DNA from: a bacterium
GTDB taxonomy: Bacteria; Eremiobacterota; Eremiobacteria; Baltobacterales; Baltobacteraceae
Length of the DNA: 24,565 bases
Direction of reading: 5' to 3'
Assembly (NCBI GenBank): GCA_021781095.1
Contig: JAJXXM010000242.1
Coordinates: forward strand, 1 to 24,565
A program made the position numbers and the translations under genes. Below the pieces are notes generated by a model that was given only the letters and a program-made list of their open reading frames with translations, was not told where the DNA came from and ran no database searches. Below, piece after piece: positions 7,273 to 13,859 of the stretch (positions are counted from its first letter, which is position 1; every line of letters starts with the position of its first letter).

Positions 7273-8008
7273 ATGAGCGAAACCAGTTGGCGCACTCACC
7301 GGCGCCGTGGCGGGACGACCCTCATGGAGCGCGTGAAAAAATCATCGCCCGAACGCGCAGTTCGCATCAGCGAGCTGGCCGCGGCGTTCACCCTCGAATG
7401 CCCGATTCGGCCAGCAGCAGATACCCGGCCCACAAGAAATCGGCTGCCCTGATCGTGGCCGCTGCCCCCTAACGCCCTGGCAGATCCGTGATGAGTTCCA
7501 GCGACCCGTAATCGGCGAGCTCCACGGGCCGGCATTTGGACCGCGCGATGCTTCGCTCGCGACGACCCGCGTTCGGGATCGCGACCTCGTCGGTACGCTC
7601 GCAACACGTGATGCCCGCACCGGCCCGGCGTGCTCCTACGAAGCAGCGCACACCGAAGGAGACGTAGAGGCCCCGCGTGGAGTTCGGCACCATTTTGTGC
7701 TGGAGTCGGCCGAAGAGAGCTCCGGGAGGTTCCGCGGCAGCGACGAGGGCCTGTTGGACTTCCGAACGATGCCGAACGCTAGCGCTTACGTTTGGCCAAA
7801 GGAATTGCGACCGCCCGGTGGCCTCTTGCACGCAAAGGCCGTTGTAGCGGATCGATGTCGCGCGCTGGTAACGAGCGCCAACCTAACCGCAAACGCCATC
7901 GCCGTGAACATCGAGCTCGGCCTGCTCATTCAAAGCGAGCCGGTGGCCCAGCGCATCGCGGAGCACGTTTTCGGGCTCATCGACGGCGGGGTGTTGGCGG
8001 CTATTTAG
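7273..8008 (+). pseudogene. Phospholipase D-family protein, C-terminal part intact, N-terminal part broken
   Basis: The clear part is 7697-8008. It contains LLHAKAVVAD, the H-x-K-x4-D half-site of the phospholipase D superfamily, followed by SANLT and an N-x-E-LG segment, then a tail ending GLIDGGVLAAI. This resembles the C-terminus of DrmC, the PLD protein of DISARM defence systems, and other PLD-like nucleases. A whole enzyme needs two HKD half-sites, and only one is visible. The frame is open back to 7337 but has no good start and reads like non-coding sequence. A separate 59-codon frame at 7273-7452 (ATG after AAAGGG) may be a remnant of the original N-terminus, shifted out of frame. I therefore treat the locus as truncated or frameshifted. 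A short functional protein from the GTG at 7697 cannot be excluded. Confidence 0.5.
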
Positions 8009-8015
8009 CGGAGCC

Positions 8016-8109
8016 CTCACGCTCCCGGCGGTGATGCCGGTGCCGAGCTTCCCCGTCCGGCGCGAAGGCGACGAGCTCATCGTCCAAGTATAGCCCCGGA
8101 GCGCGTACC
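8016..8109 (+). repeat. Right copy of 94-bp duplicated ferredoxin 3' end
   Basis: Gap-free match to 1931-2024 with 11 differences. It still encodes the last 25 ferredoxin residues and stop: five codons differ silently, and four changes are conservative (two D to E, V to I, E to Q). The pattern is that of a functional homologue from a related genome and not of random decay. There is no upstream ferredoxin sequence before it, so it is a gene end without a gene and marks the right edge of the inserted segment. Confidence 0.85.
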
Positions 8110-8126
8110 TCCACGGGATTTTTGGA

Positions 8127-8156
8127 TTGGTTTTAGCTAAACCATTCTGTTAAACT
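8127..8156 (+). promoter_or_regulatory. Antitoxin promoter with imperfect palindrome
   Basis: An imperfect inverted repeat, TGGTTTTAGCTAAACCA at 8128-8144 (arms TGGTTT and AAACCA around TAGCT), overlaps a weak -35 (TTGGTT, 8127-8132) and the spacer. TAAACT at 8151-8156 is a likely -10 and lies 9 bases before the antitoxin ATG at 8166, so the transcript would be nearly leaderless. Binding of the encoded Phd-type antitoxin to this palindrome is the expected control. Confidence 0.5.
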
Positions 8157-8165
8157 CGTCATGTT

Positions 8166-8402
8166 ATGAAAACCGTCGGAGTCTTCGAGGGCAGAACGCA
8201 CTTCTTGGCGCTCCTCAACGAAGCCGAGCGCGGCGAGATAATCGTTATCACGAAAAATGGCCGTCCCGTCGCACAGCTCGGCCCAGTAGCGACCGACGCC
8301 GAGCCTGACGACCTCGATCGGGTCATCGAGCGCATTCTCGCTCGCAAAGTTCGCGTAGGGATTCCCGCCGGAGAGCTAATCGACGAAAGCCGTCGCTCTT
8401 AG
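8166..8402 (+). CDS. Phd/YefM-family antitoxin, orphaned
   Basis: 78 residues, normal for the Phd/YefM family. The N-terminal part has the typical pattern of a short strand, a helix ending in LLNEAERGE, then IIVITKNGRPVAQLGP, the conserved strand pair of the DNA-binding dimer. The C-terminal third is charged and would wrap around and neutralise a PIN (VapC-type) toxin. The partner toxin starts 2 bases after the stop but is broken, so this antitoxin no longer has a working cognate toxin here. It may persist as a repressor, may counter a related toxin elsewhere, or may be on the way to loss. It lies directly outside the right copy of the ferredoxin 3' repeat. Confidence 0.85.
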   Translation: MKTVGVFEGRTHFLALLNEAERGEIIVITKNGRPVAQLGPVATDAEPDDLDRVIERILARKVRVGIPAGELIDESRRS

Positions 8403-8404
8403 CC

Positions 8405-8490
8405 GTGTCCTTCGTCGTGGATGCCTCGGCGAGGTCGGCATAGTTCCTCGATGACGAACGCGACGAACGTGCGGTAACGGCGCCGGGCGC
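8405..8490 (+). pseudogene. Remnant of VapC-type PIN toxin gene
   Basis: Starting with GTG 2 bases after the antitoxin stop, the frame reads VSFVVDASARSA, then TAG at 8441-8443, then FLDDERDERAVTAP. VapC-like PIN toxins typically begin M-S-F-V-V-D-A-S with the first catalytic Asp in VVDAS, followed about ten residues later by W-FL-x-DE. The stop occupies the place of the usual Trp codon (TGG to TAG). Similarity ends after about 28 codons, and the rest of the roughly 130-residue toxin is missing before the acylase gene at 8508. The toxin is therefore inactivated by both a stop and a deletion. Confidence 0.7.
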
Positions 8491-8507
8491 GTCGAAAGGA
8501 GCGCGCC

Positions 8508-10664
8508 ATGTTGCTCCGACGAATCGTTCGAACGCTCGCCGCACTTCTCGGCGTCCTCCTCCTCGCCATCGCGCTCTACGCCGGGAATGCGTTCCTCGGC
8601 ATGCACGCGCACGCACGCTACTCCGGTGAGGTTCGCTGGCTCGCGCTGAAGGCGCCGGTGCGGATCCTGCGCGACGCACGGGGCGTGCCGCATATTATCG
8701 CCGCGCATCAGAGCGATCTGTTTTTCGCGGAGGGCTACACCGAAGGCGAGGATCGCCTCTTCCAGATCGATCTCATCCGCCGTTTCGTGTTGGGAAAACT
8801 CGCCGCGCTACTCGGGCCGAGCCTGGTGCCGGTCGACGAACGCTCGCGCGCGATCCCGGTCGCGGCGATCGTCGCCAAACAGTGGGCGGCGCTCTCGCCG
8901 CGCGAACGATTGCTCTTGCAGCGCTTCGCCGACGGCGTCAACGCCGCCGCCGCGCGCAACCCGGTGCCGGTCGAGTTTCGGCTCTTGCTCGCGCGCCCGC
9001 CGAAATGGACGCCGCAAGATGCACTCGCCGTCGGCATGGCGACGGTGATCGAACTCACTGACACCTGGAACGACATCGCGAACCGCGCTCCCAACGCACC
9101 GTTGAGCGACCCATGCTACGACGCTCCCGTTACCGAAGGGCTCGCCGGCATCGCCGATCCGCATCGCTGTAACGCACTCGCACTGCGCCAAACGCTGATC
9201 GCAGAATTTCGCGATCCCAAAGCCGCGCTGGGCAGCAACGAATGGGCTGCCGGCGCGGCGCACACGCGCTCCGGGCGCGCGCTGTTGGAGAACGATCCGC
9301 ACCTGCGACTCGGTATTCCCGGCGTCTGGTATCTCGTCGACCTTCGCGCGCCGGGATATCACGCTGCGGGTGCGACGCTCGCCGGCACGCCGGGCGTGAT
9401 TCTCGGCCATAACGCGTCCATCGCGTGGGCCGCGACCAACGGCACCACCGCCGGGCTTGAAGTTTTCAATGCGCCCGCGAATCTGCCGCCGGGACGATGG
9501 GTGCGCGAACCCATCCACGTGCGCTTCGGAAAAACCGTCATCGCGCGCTATTGGCGCGGGGCGCGTGAATTCGGCGTCGTCATGCCCGGGCGCGGCCTGG
9601 TCTTGGTACGCTGGCCGGCGTACGACCGGCCCGCCTCGCCGCTCCCCGCCTTCGACGCGCTCGACCGCGCGAATTCGATGGCGGCGGCGCTGCGCGCACT
9701 GCGCGACTATCCCGGCCCAACACAAAACTTCGCCATCGCCGACACGCGCGGCAACGTCGCCTATCAACTCGCCGGTATCATTCCCGCCGATCCGCTCTGG
9801 GGGCGCCGCTTTCATTCCGCCGCGGCACTTGCAAAACACTTCGGGCTGCTGCGTTTCTCGACGCTGCCGCACGTCGCTCCATCGCGCGATGCCGTCGTGT
9901 GGACGGCGAATAACAAAATGTACGGCCCCGGTTATCCCTATCGCCTGAGCGCGCAGTTCGCACCGCCCTATCGCGCCTATCGCATCGCCACCTTACTGCG
10001 CGCGCGCGAACGCTACAGCATTGCGTATTTCGCGCGCATGGAGATGGACGTTTACTCGCCGGCAGAGCGCGCTCTCGCGCGCATCGCCGCGCACCATGCG
10101 TGGCGACGGAACGTTGGCGCCGAAGCGCGCCTCCTCGCCGCACTTCGCACGTGGAATGGTGAGGTCGCTCCGGAGTCGCTCGGCGCCACCGCGGCCGTCG
10201 CGCTCCGTCGCGCGCTCGTCGAATGGACGCAGCATCCCTTTATGCAGGATGAGATGGACGAACGCGCCGGGGCGAACCCCGACCTCGGCAACGCGCTCCA
10301 CCTCGCCGCGCGCGAACGCCCGCACCTCGTTCCGTGGAGCGTCGCCGGCGCGGTCACCGTTCGCCATCCGCTCGCGGCACTCGGCGCGCGCTTTCTCGAC
10401 GGCTCGCACTTCGCAGGCGACGGCGACGGTTTCGTGATTCACGTGCAGCGCCAAGGGTTCTCGCAGAGTTTCCGCGCGGTCTGGGAGCCGGGGGCCTGGG
10501 ATCGCGGCGGCATCACGATTCCGCAGGGCGAATCCGGAGAGCCCGGGAGCCCGTGGTACACCGATGAATCGCGCGCCTGGATCGCCGGGAAGCTGCTCCC
10601 CATGCCGTGGAGCGGCGCGGCAGTACGCGCGGCGGCGCGCTACGATCTCACCCTCGCGCCGTAG
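8508..10664 (+). CDS. Penicillin acylase family Ntn hydrolase
   Basis: 718-residue penicillin amidase/acylase (S45) family protein. Residues 1-27 are an uncleaved anchor or signal sequence (RRIVRTLAALLGVLLLAIAL), so it is exported or membrane-bound. The precursor segment VRILRDARGVPHI near 51-63 is the family opening. LGSNEWAAG holds the nucleophile Ser 243, which becomes the new N-terminus of the beta chain after self-cleavage between Gly 242 and Ser 243. DPHL at 263-266 and the ILGHN and IAWAATN segments follow as usual. Family members hydrolyse amides such as beta-lactam side chains or acyl-homoserine lactones; the substrate here cannot be told. The start at 8508 has AAAGGAG 4-10 bases upstream. 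It stands alone between the toxin-antitoxin remnant and the flagellin region. Confidence 0.92.
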   Translation: MLLRRIVRTLAALLGVLLLAIALYAGNAFLGMHAHARYSGEVRWLALKAPVRILRDARGVPHIIAAHQSDLFFAEGYTEGEDRLFQIDLIRRFVLGKLAALLGPSLVPVDERSRAIPVAAIVAKQWAALSPRERLLLQRFADGVNAAAARNPVPVEFRLLLARPPKWTPQDALAVGMATVIELTDTWNDIANRAPNAPLSDPCYDAPVTEGLAGIADPHRCNALALRQTLIAEFRDPKAALGSNEWAAGAAHTRSGRALLENDPHLRLGIPGVWYLVDLRAPGYHAAGATLAGTPGVILGHNASIAWAATNGTTAGLEVFNAPANLPPGRWVREPIHVRFGKTVIARYWRGAREFGVVMPGRGLVLVRWPAYDRPASPLPAFDALDRANSMAAALRALRDYPGPTQNFAIADTRGNVAYQLAGIIPADPLWGRRFHSAAALAKHFGLLRFSTLPHVAPSRDAVVWTANNKMYGPGYPYRLSAQFAPPYRAYRIATLLRARERYSIAYFARMEMDVYSPAERALARIAAHHAWRRNVGAEARLLAALRTWNGEVAPESLGATAAVALRRALVEWTQHPFMQDEMDERAGANPDLGNALHLAARERPHLVPWSVAGAVTVRHPLAALGARFLDGSHFAGDGDGFVIHVQRQGFSQSFRAVWEPGAWDRGGITIPQGESGEPGSPWYTDESRAWIAGKLLPMPWSGAAVRAAARYDLTLAP

Positions 10665-10727
10665 GTCGCACGCTCCCCGGCGCGGCGAGGTTTCGAGCGG
10701 TTTCGAACGGATTGCGGTAACGATGCA

Positions 10728-11057
10728 GTGCGAAATATCGTTTCCCGGGGAAGAGTACGTTACCACCCGGAACTCCAACTTCACTCGGGGTCAGCTACAC
10801 CCCATTTCTACGAAGGAGCCTCATCCGGCTATACGAACCTCGCATCGAAGCCGATCTCGTCGATCGACTTCGCGCTCGTGACCCAAGGGAAGATCGTCGC
10901 CGACGTCCGCGACGTCGGGAACTTCGCACCGGGTGCGAAGATCCAGCATAGCTTCCCCTTGAGCTCGAAAATATTCCCGCTCGGCAGCGCACCCGTTGCC
11001 TGTGCGCCGATCTCGATCACCTACGCCGATGGCACGACCTGGAAGAATCAGCACTAA
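10728..11057 (+). CDS. Small protein related to 13306-13839 protein, N-terminus lost
   Basis: 109 codons from a GTG at 10728, or shorter. From about residue 34 on (SGYTNLASKPISSIDFALV) it aligns throughout with the secreted protein at 13306-13839. Shared features are YTN, LV-x2-G-x-(I/L)-VA-x-VRDVG-x-F-x-PGA, FPLG, a late Cys-x-P and the ending WKNxH. Unlike that relative it has no signal peptide and no Tyr/Pro-rich segment, and the first 30 residues look random. It is therefore probably a 5'-truncated copy, though a cytoplasmic version cannot be excluded. No ribosome site is seen. A strong terminator follows 33 bases after the stop, which suggests that the unit was once expressed. The family is unknown to me. 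Confidence 0.5.
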   Translation: MRNIVSRGRVRYHPELQLHSGSATPHFYEGASSGYTNLASKPISSIDFALVTQGKIVADVRDVGNFAPGAKIQHSFPLSSKIFPLGSAPVACAPISITYADGTTWKNQH

Positions 11058-11090
11058 ACGCAACGCAGCGAAAAATCCGAGACTCACGCG

Positions 11091-11118
11091 AGGGCGGCCG
11101 TTCGGTCGCCCTTTTTTT
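11091..11118 (+). terminator. Rho-independent terminator
   Basis: Arms AGGGCGGCC (11091-11099) and GGTCGCCCT (11104-11112) pair over 9 bp with one G-U and a 4-base loop GTTC, followed at once by a run of seven T (11112-11118). This is a textbook intrinsic terminator on the plus strand. It closes the small-gene unit before the flagellin promoter. Confidence 0.88.
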
Positions 11119-11132
11119 ATCGAGTTCAGAGC

Positions 11133-11160
11133 TAAAGGAAGCGAGCACTCCGGCCGAAAA
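11133..11160 (+). promoter_or_regulatory. Sigma28 (FliA)-type flagellin promoter
   Basis: TAAAGGAA at 11133-11140 and GCCGAAAA at 11153-11160 are 12 bases apart. The known FliA consensus is TAAAGTTT, 11 bases, GCCGATAA, so the -10 matches 7 of 8 positions and the -35 keeps its TAAAG core. It lies between the terminator and the flagellin gene, giving a leader of about 65 bases. That leader contains a 6-bp hairpin (GGAGCC 11172-11177, GGCTCC 11183-11188). Confidence 0.6.
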
Positions 11161-11234
11161 GCAAGCATGGGGGAGCCAGGACGGCTCCATCGCTCGGTGC
11201 GCGGTTCGTTGATTGCGCCATCATGGAGGGGGAC

Positions 11235-13205
11235 ATGGCTACCGGTTTGAGCATTGCCAACAATGTATTGGCAAACAGCGTTCAATACAATCTCAACAAC
11301 AATCAGAGCGCACTAAAAAACATCGTGACCCAACTATCGTCGGGTCTTCGCATTAATTCTGCTGCGGACGATCCCTCCGGGCTCGCGATCGCAACAAATC
11401 TACAAACTCAGGTCGACGGCTTTACCGCCGCGGTTCAAAACGTCCAGAACGCGAACAACGCCGCACAGGTCGCCCTCGGTGCGCTGACCACGACGACGGA
11501 TATCTTGCAGCGCATTCGGAGCCTCGCGGTTGAAGCGTCCTCCGATCTGAACAGCAGCCAAGATCGCCAGAACCTCCAGGCGGAAGTCAACCAACTTTTA
11601 CTCGAAGTCAACAGCATTTCGCAGAGCGTAAATTTTAACGGCCAACCGCTGCTCGACGGCAGCCACGCCGGTTTCCAACCAGAACAGATCGCCACGGCAA
11701 CCATTACCGCGAATACGGCCCTTTCGGGCGGCGGCGGAGCGATTGCGGGAGCGGGATCGACGCCTGGTACGGCAGCGGTCGTAACCAACGGCAGCTTTAC
11801 AAACCCGGCGATCCCTGCAAACAGCGAGATCCCCGCGCCGGCGATTCCCGGATGGACGCTCTCGGGTGGGTTCGTTCTTATAAACGGGAACGACGGCGTC
11901 GACCCGACCGTCCCCGCGGGATCGCAGGCGCTCGGAGGCTTCACCTCGGGTGCGAGCGCTCAAACGACGATTACGGGGCTCATCGCCGGGGCAACCTATT
12001 CCGTCGGCTACGCGGCGGCGACCGGCACGCCCGGGTCGGCGCACGTCCAAGTTCTTGCCAATGGAACCGATATCACCTCCGGCGCCGGCCTCTTTCTCAC
12101 AAACTCATATACCGCACTCACGACCAACACGTTTGTGGCGAATGCCGCCGGAACGGTGACGCTCGCGTTTAACAACATTCAAACCGGCGGCAATAGTCAA
12201 TTCACGAACGTCGGCCTCAATTTGGTCTCCGCACCGGCGGGTTCGGGAACGTCGGGCACGACGATCGATCCAAACTTCCTCGTCGCCGGCGTTACGGCCG
12301 CAAACGCCAATTTCAACACCACCGTCGGCGCGGTGAGCACCTATGCGGCGGTCGCCGGGGGCACGTACGCGACGCTGGACGGTTCGATCGAACTTCAGGT
12401 TATCAACACCGGCGTCTCGATTGCGGTCCAGGAGACGTTCATCAATAGCGCCACCGGAGCCGTTTCGGTCGACTCGACGCTCTTCGGTTCGGGTTCGACG
12501 AATAACGATTTCGATAATCTGAGCGTGACCACCGGGAATTTTGGCGCGCTCGATGTCGGGACCACCGCCTTTATCAAAATCGGACAGAACGTCGCCGCGT
12601 TAACGAACCCCAATAACCCCGCCTTTAACTTCCAATCCGGGGCGAACGAAGGCGATACCATCCAGATTGGCATTCAAGCGACCAACACGCAGACGCTACG
12701 CATCTCGAATATCAACCTCGCGATCTCGGCGGCGAATAATCCCTCGATCGGCTCCGAGGATGCAATCGGGCAAATCGACCAGGCGCTCAACACGATTCTC
12801 AACCAGCAAGCACTGCTCGGGGCGGTCGTCGTGCGCCTAAACGAGGACGCGAATAACGATAACGTCGCCGCCGTTAACCTGCAGGCCTCGGAATCCTCGA
12901 TTCGCGATCTCAATGTCGGCCAGGCAACGACGCAGTTTACGAAGCTGCAGGTACTCGTCCAGGTCGGGACCTCGGTACTCGCGCAGTCGAACACCAACGC
13001 GCAATCTGTATTAGGGCTCTTCCGCCAGCACCAGAATCGATCGACGTCGGCCGCCCACCCTCGGCTTGCACCTCTCCCAGAGGGCTCTGCCTTCGACGGT
13101 CCTTCTTCGAACGATGCCATACTTGGGAGCGATGACGCCTTCAAAATCGATCGCGACCATTTCCGGGGACGTACATCGCCATTTCTAGAGATGCGCGAGC
13201 GGTAA
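11235..13205 (+). CDS. Flagellin with inserted carbohydrate-binding-like domain and C-terminal extension
   Basis: 656 residues. The N-terminal D0/D1 region is typical flagellin (residues 1-150, with LSSGLRINSAADDPSGLAIA and later NFNGQPLLDG). The C-terminal D1/D0 region (about 475-597) ends with SVLGLFR, the usual flagellin end. Between them is a long variable part. Residues about 180-335 run NGSF, IPGW, a Gly-rich strand segment, TTITGL-x-AGATYSV and TLAFNNI, which resembles a DUF642-like galactose-binding jelly roll of exported proteins. After SVLGLFR the frame continues through CAG for 59 unrelated residues before TAA. The ATG at 11235 is chosen over the ATG at 11223 because GGAGG (11225-11229) is well placed for it and MATGLSIANN fits the family. 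Expression is probably under the sigma28-like promoter upstream. No other flagellar gene is in the window. Confidence 0.9.
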   Translation: MATGLSIANNVLANSVQYNLNNNQSALKNIVTQLSSGLRINSAADDPSGLAIATNLQTQVDGFTAAVQNVQNANNAAQVALGALTTTTDILQRIRSLAVEASSDLNSSQDRQNLQAEVNQLLLEVNSISQSVNFNGQPLLDGSHAGFQPEQIATATITANTALSGGGGAIAGAGSTPGTAAVVTNGSFTNPAIPANSEIPAPAIPGWTLSGGFVLINGNDGVDPTVPAGSQALGGFTSGASAQTTITGLIAGATYSVGYAAATGTPGSAHVQVLANGTDITSGAGLFLTNSYTALTTNTFVANAAGTVTLAFNNIQTGGNSQFTNVGLNLVSAPAGSGTSGTTIDPNFLVAGVTAANANFNTTVGAVSTYAAVAGGTYATLDGSIELQVINTGVSIAVQETFINSATGAVSVDSTLFGSGSTNNDFDNLSVTTGNFGALDVGTTAFIKIGQNVAALTNPNNPAFNFQSGANEGDTIQIGIQATNTQTLRISNINLAISAANNPSIGSEDAIGQIDQALNTILNQQALLGAVVVRLNEDANNDNVAAVNLQASESSIRDLNVGQATTQFTKLQVLVQVGTSVLAQSNTNAQSVLGLFRQHQNRSTSAAHPRLAPLPEGSAFDGPSSNDAILGSDDAFKIDRDHFRGRTSPFLEMRER

Positions 13206-13210
13206 GCCAA

Positions 13211-13226
13211 TCGGCCGATCGGCCGA
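13211..13226. repeat. 16-bp perfect palindrome after flagellin gene
   Basis: TCGGCCGATCGGCCGA equals its own reverse complement. It lies 6 bases after the flagellin stop and 80 bases before the next gene. It is not followed by a T-run, so it is a poor intrinsic terminator. A protein-binding site or an RNA-stabilising hairpin is possible. Confidence 0.5.
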
Positions 13227-13305
13227 GCCTCGCCGACGGACGTGTCTGCGTGCTCTCGCCCTGCGTAGACGCCCGTTCCGGGGTCCGGGGCAGGAAGGAC
13301 TCCCG

Positions 13306-13839
13306 ATGAAAGCATCGATCTCAGCGGTTGCGTTGGCGACGTGGCTCGGCCTCCTCGGCATCGCACCGCTCGTCGCCCAGCCGACCGCACCGCCGCATCT
13401 TCTGCACGTCACCTCGTGCGAACCGACGCGCGGGCACCTTCTCGTGCCGGGTTTCGTACCGGCGTATTACCCCGTCATGCCGTATTATTGGCCCGATATC
13501 TACGGCTATCGCTACTATCAACCGCCGGTTCATAGCGGGCCGACCCTCGCGATCGCGTACACCAACCAAACCAAGGACGTCATGACGGAGATCGAATTCG
13601 GTCTCGTCGCAAAGGGAACGCTGGTCGCGGAAGTACGCGATGTCGGGACGTTCTCACCCGGCGCGGAAATTCGGCACGAATTCGGAATCAGCCCGAACGT
13701 CTTTCCGTTGGGAACGGGGCTCGCGCGCTGCGTGCCGCTCCAGGTGAAATTCGCGAGCGGGCGCGTGTGGAAGAATCCGCACTTGCCGGCCCTGCGCAAG
13801 AGCCTGTACGAACACCCCGGATCGAAGCGGCGTTCGTAG
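13306..13839 (+). CDS. Secreted protein of unknown family
   Basis: 177 residues. Residues 1-25 form a clear signal peptide (hydrophobic run ISAVALATWLGLLGIAPLVA, probable cleavage after an Ala near 24). A segment rich in Tyr, Pro and Trp follows (PAYYPVMPYYWPDIYGYRYY, about 52-71), then a beta-rich domain with IAYTNQTKDVM, LVAKGTLVAEVRDVGTFSPGA, FPLGTGLARC and WKNPH. Two cysteines (one in the first half, one near the end) could form a disulfide. The start at 13306 has AGGAAGG 7 bases upstream. The domain recurs in the truncated gene at 10728-11057, so relatives of this protein flank the flagellin on both sides. I do not recognise the family. A surface or envelope role is likely from the signal peptide alone. 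Confidence 0.75.
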   Translation: MKASISAVALATWLGLLGIAPLVAQPTAPPHLLHVTSCEPTRGHLLVPGFVPAYYPVMPYYWPDIYGYRYYQPPVHSGPTLAIAYTNQTKDVMTEIEFGLVAKGTLVAEVRDVGTFSPGAEIRHEFGISPNVFPLGTGLARCVPLQVKFASGRVWKNPHLPALRKSLYEHPGSKRRS

Positions 13840-13859
13840 TCCTCGCTTCGCCCCGAATC

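Larger units (their letters stand above)
2025..8015. mobile_element. Putative integrated defence/toxin-antitoxin island
   Basis: The interval between the two copies of the ferredoxin 3' end differs from its surroundings. Parts are much richer in A and T (line 3301-3360 has 18 G/C of 60, whereas flanking genes are mostly G/C), genes lie on both strands, and the contents are accessory: DUF262 nuclease, HEPN-like membrane protein, nucleotidyltransferase-like/XRE pair, phospholipase D-family fragment and decayed gene pieces. Integration at the 3' end of a gene with carry-over of a substitute gene end is typical of site-specific elements. However, no integrase, transposase or origin is visible, so the mechanism is open. 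Homologous recombination across gene ends between strains would also leave this pattern. Confidence 0.5.

Noticed and set aside
8808..9872. 354-codon minus-strand frame opposite the acylase
   Set aside because: The plus-strand acylase has all family motifs and a ribosome site; the antisense frame has no recognisable sequence.
11223..11234. Flagellin start at the earlier ATG
   Set aside because: It would place the GGAGG ribosome site inside the coding sequence and add MEGD, which is foreign to flagellin N-termini.
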